Made by a program: the position numbers and the translations under genes. 13,581 bases of DNA from CAVPEW01 sp050247895 (GTDB taxonomy: Bacteria; Actinomycetota; Acidimicrobiia; Acidimicrobiales; VFJN01): assembly GCA_050247895.1 (NCBI GenBank), contig JBFWTJ010000086.1, positions 1-13,581 on the forward strand, given 5' to 3'. Below are positions 13,138 to 13,581 of the stretch, piece after piece (positions within the stretch are counted from its first letter, which is position 1; each line of letters opens with the position of its first letter). The notes under the pieces were generated by a model. That model was not told the origin of the DNA, did no database searches, and saw nothing but the letters and a program-made list of their open reading frames with translations.

Positions 13138-13581
13138 TCAGGCGGCCATCGCCTTCTGGAGGTTGGTGTCGAGGGCGTCGAGGAAGCCCTCGGTGGTCAG
13201 CCACTCGGCGCCGCCCGGGATGAGCAGGGCCAGGTCCTTGGTCATCTGGCCGCCCTCGACCGTCGACACGCACACCTGCTCGAGCGTCTCCGCGAAGCGG
13301 GCCACCTCGGGGGTGCCGTCGAGCTTGGCCCGGAAGGCCAGGCCCTGGGTCCAGGCGAAGATCGACGCGATCGGGTTCGTCGAGGTGGCGTTGCCCTTCT
13401 GGTGCTCCCGGTAGTGGCGGGTCACGGTGCCGTGGGCCGCCTCGGCCTCGCACGTGCGCCCGTCCGGGGTGAGCAGGACCGAGGTCATCAGGCCCAGGGA
13501 GCCGAAGCCCTGCGCCACCGTGTCGGACTGCACGTCGCCGTCGTAGTTCTTGCAGGCCCACACGTAGCCGCCCTCCCACTT
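13138..13581 (-). CDS. icd: NADP-dependent isocitrate dehydrogenase, type II (3' part)
   Basis: Oxidatively decarboxylates isocitrate to 2-oxoglutarate with NADP in the TCA cycle. Only the C-terminal 147 residues are in the window; the gene continues past base 13581. The sequence follows the homodimeric subfamily II enzymes (human IDH1, mycobacterial Icd1) closely: WACKNYDGDVQSD with the metal-binding aspartates, AQGFGSLGLMTSVL, EAEAAHGTVTRHYR with the NADP-binding residues, HQKGNATSTNPIASIFAW, GLAFRAKLDG, then GGQMTKDLALLI near the end. This is not the E. coli-type (subfamily I) or monomeric enzyme. The final NLQKAMAA matches the expected C-terminal helix, so the 3' end is intact. It is convergent with metF. 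Confidence 0.96.
   Translation of the reverse strand, partial: KWEGGYVWACKNYDGDVQSDTVAQGFGSLGLMTSVLLTPDGRTCEAEAAHGTVTRHYREHQKGNATSTNPIASIFAWTQGLAFRAKLDGTPEVARFAETLEQVCVSTVEGGQMTKDLALLIPGGAEWLTTEGFLDALDTNLQKAMAA

Noticed and set aside
13132..13144. CGCC/GGCG hairpin between metF and icd
   Set aside because: Only a 4-bp stem that overlaps the icd stop codon and coding end; too weak to call a bidirectional terminator.
1..13581. CRISPR arrays, tRNA or rRNA genes, mobile elements, toxin-antitoxin or defence genes
   Set aside because: None seen on reading both strands: no regular short repeats with spacers, no cloverleaf with a TTCGA-type arm in a plausible context, and no transposase, integrase, nuclease or restriction-type protein motifs.

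Overview
This is a G+C-rich stretch (about 72% in a line of sucC that I counted) carrying mostly conserved housekeeping genes, with a small, poorly conserved insert. Gene content, Shine-Dalgarno use, probable leaderless promoters, frequent GTG starts and protein flavour point to an actinobacterium. My best guess is class Acidimicrobiia (an Iamia/Ilumatobacter-like organism). That is inferred from family resemblance, not from a search.

Layout. Bases 2-979 (+) are the 3' part of a UvrD/PcrA-type helicase. Facing it is a small membrane-anchored protein (989-1456, -) that looks like a Rieske domain without its cluster ligands. sucC and sucD (1586-3634, +) follow as a two-gene operon ending in a strong hairpin, then about 230 non-coding bases with a diverged direct repeat. 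Two minus-strand membrane protein genes come next: a ten-helix protein with a long proline-rich tail (3866-5326) and a four-helix protein (5439-5903), separated by a perfect hairpin. Divergent from them is purN-purH (6022-8114, +), overlapping by four bases. From 8115 to 11248 lies an accessory block: a short two-helix protein, an NAD-type short-chain dehydrogenase, several small unrecognised membrane or secreted proteins on both strands, and an AHSA1/SRPBCC gene broken by one frameshift. Part of this block is lower in G+C (about 60%). Core genes resume with folD (11249-12115, +) and metF (12276-13130, +). The window ends in the 3' part of a type II NADP isocitrate dehydrogenase gene on the minus strand.

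How the genes fit together. SucCD and Icd are TCA-cycle enzymes. PurN and PurH consume 10-formyl-tetrahydrofolate in purine synthesis, FolD makes it from 5,10-methylene-tetrahydrofolate, and MetF diverts the methylene form to 5-methyl-tetrahydrofolate for methionine. The neighbourhood is therefore central carbon plus one-carbon metabolism, interrupted by the insert.

I found no CRISPR array, rRNA, tRNA, transposase, phage gene, toxin-antitoxin pair or recognisable defence system, and nothing that I would call a new system. The most useful second looks are the repeated TANCNT motif 6-8 bases before start codons that lack a Shine-Dalgarno, the cluster-less Rieske-like protein, the frameshifted AHSA1 gene, and the unrecognised small genes at 9264-10112.
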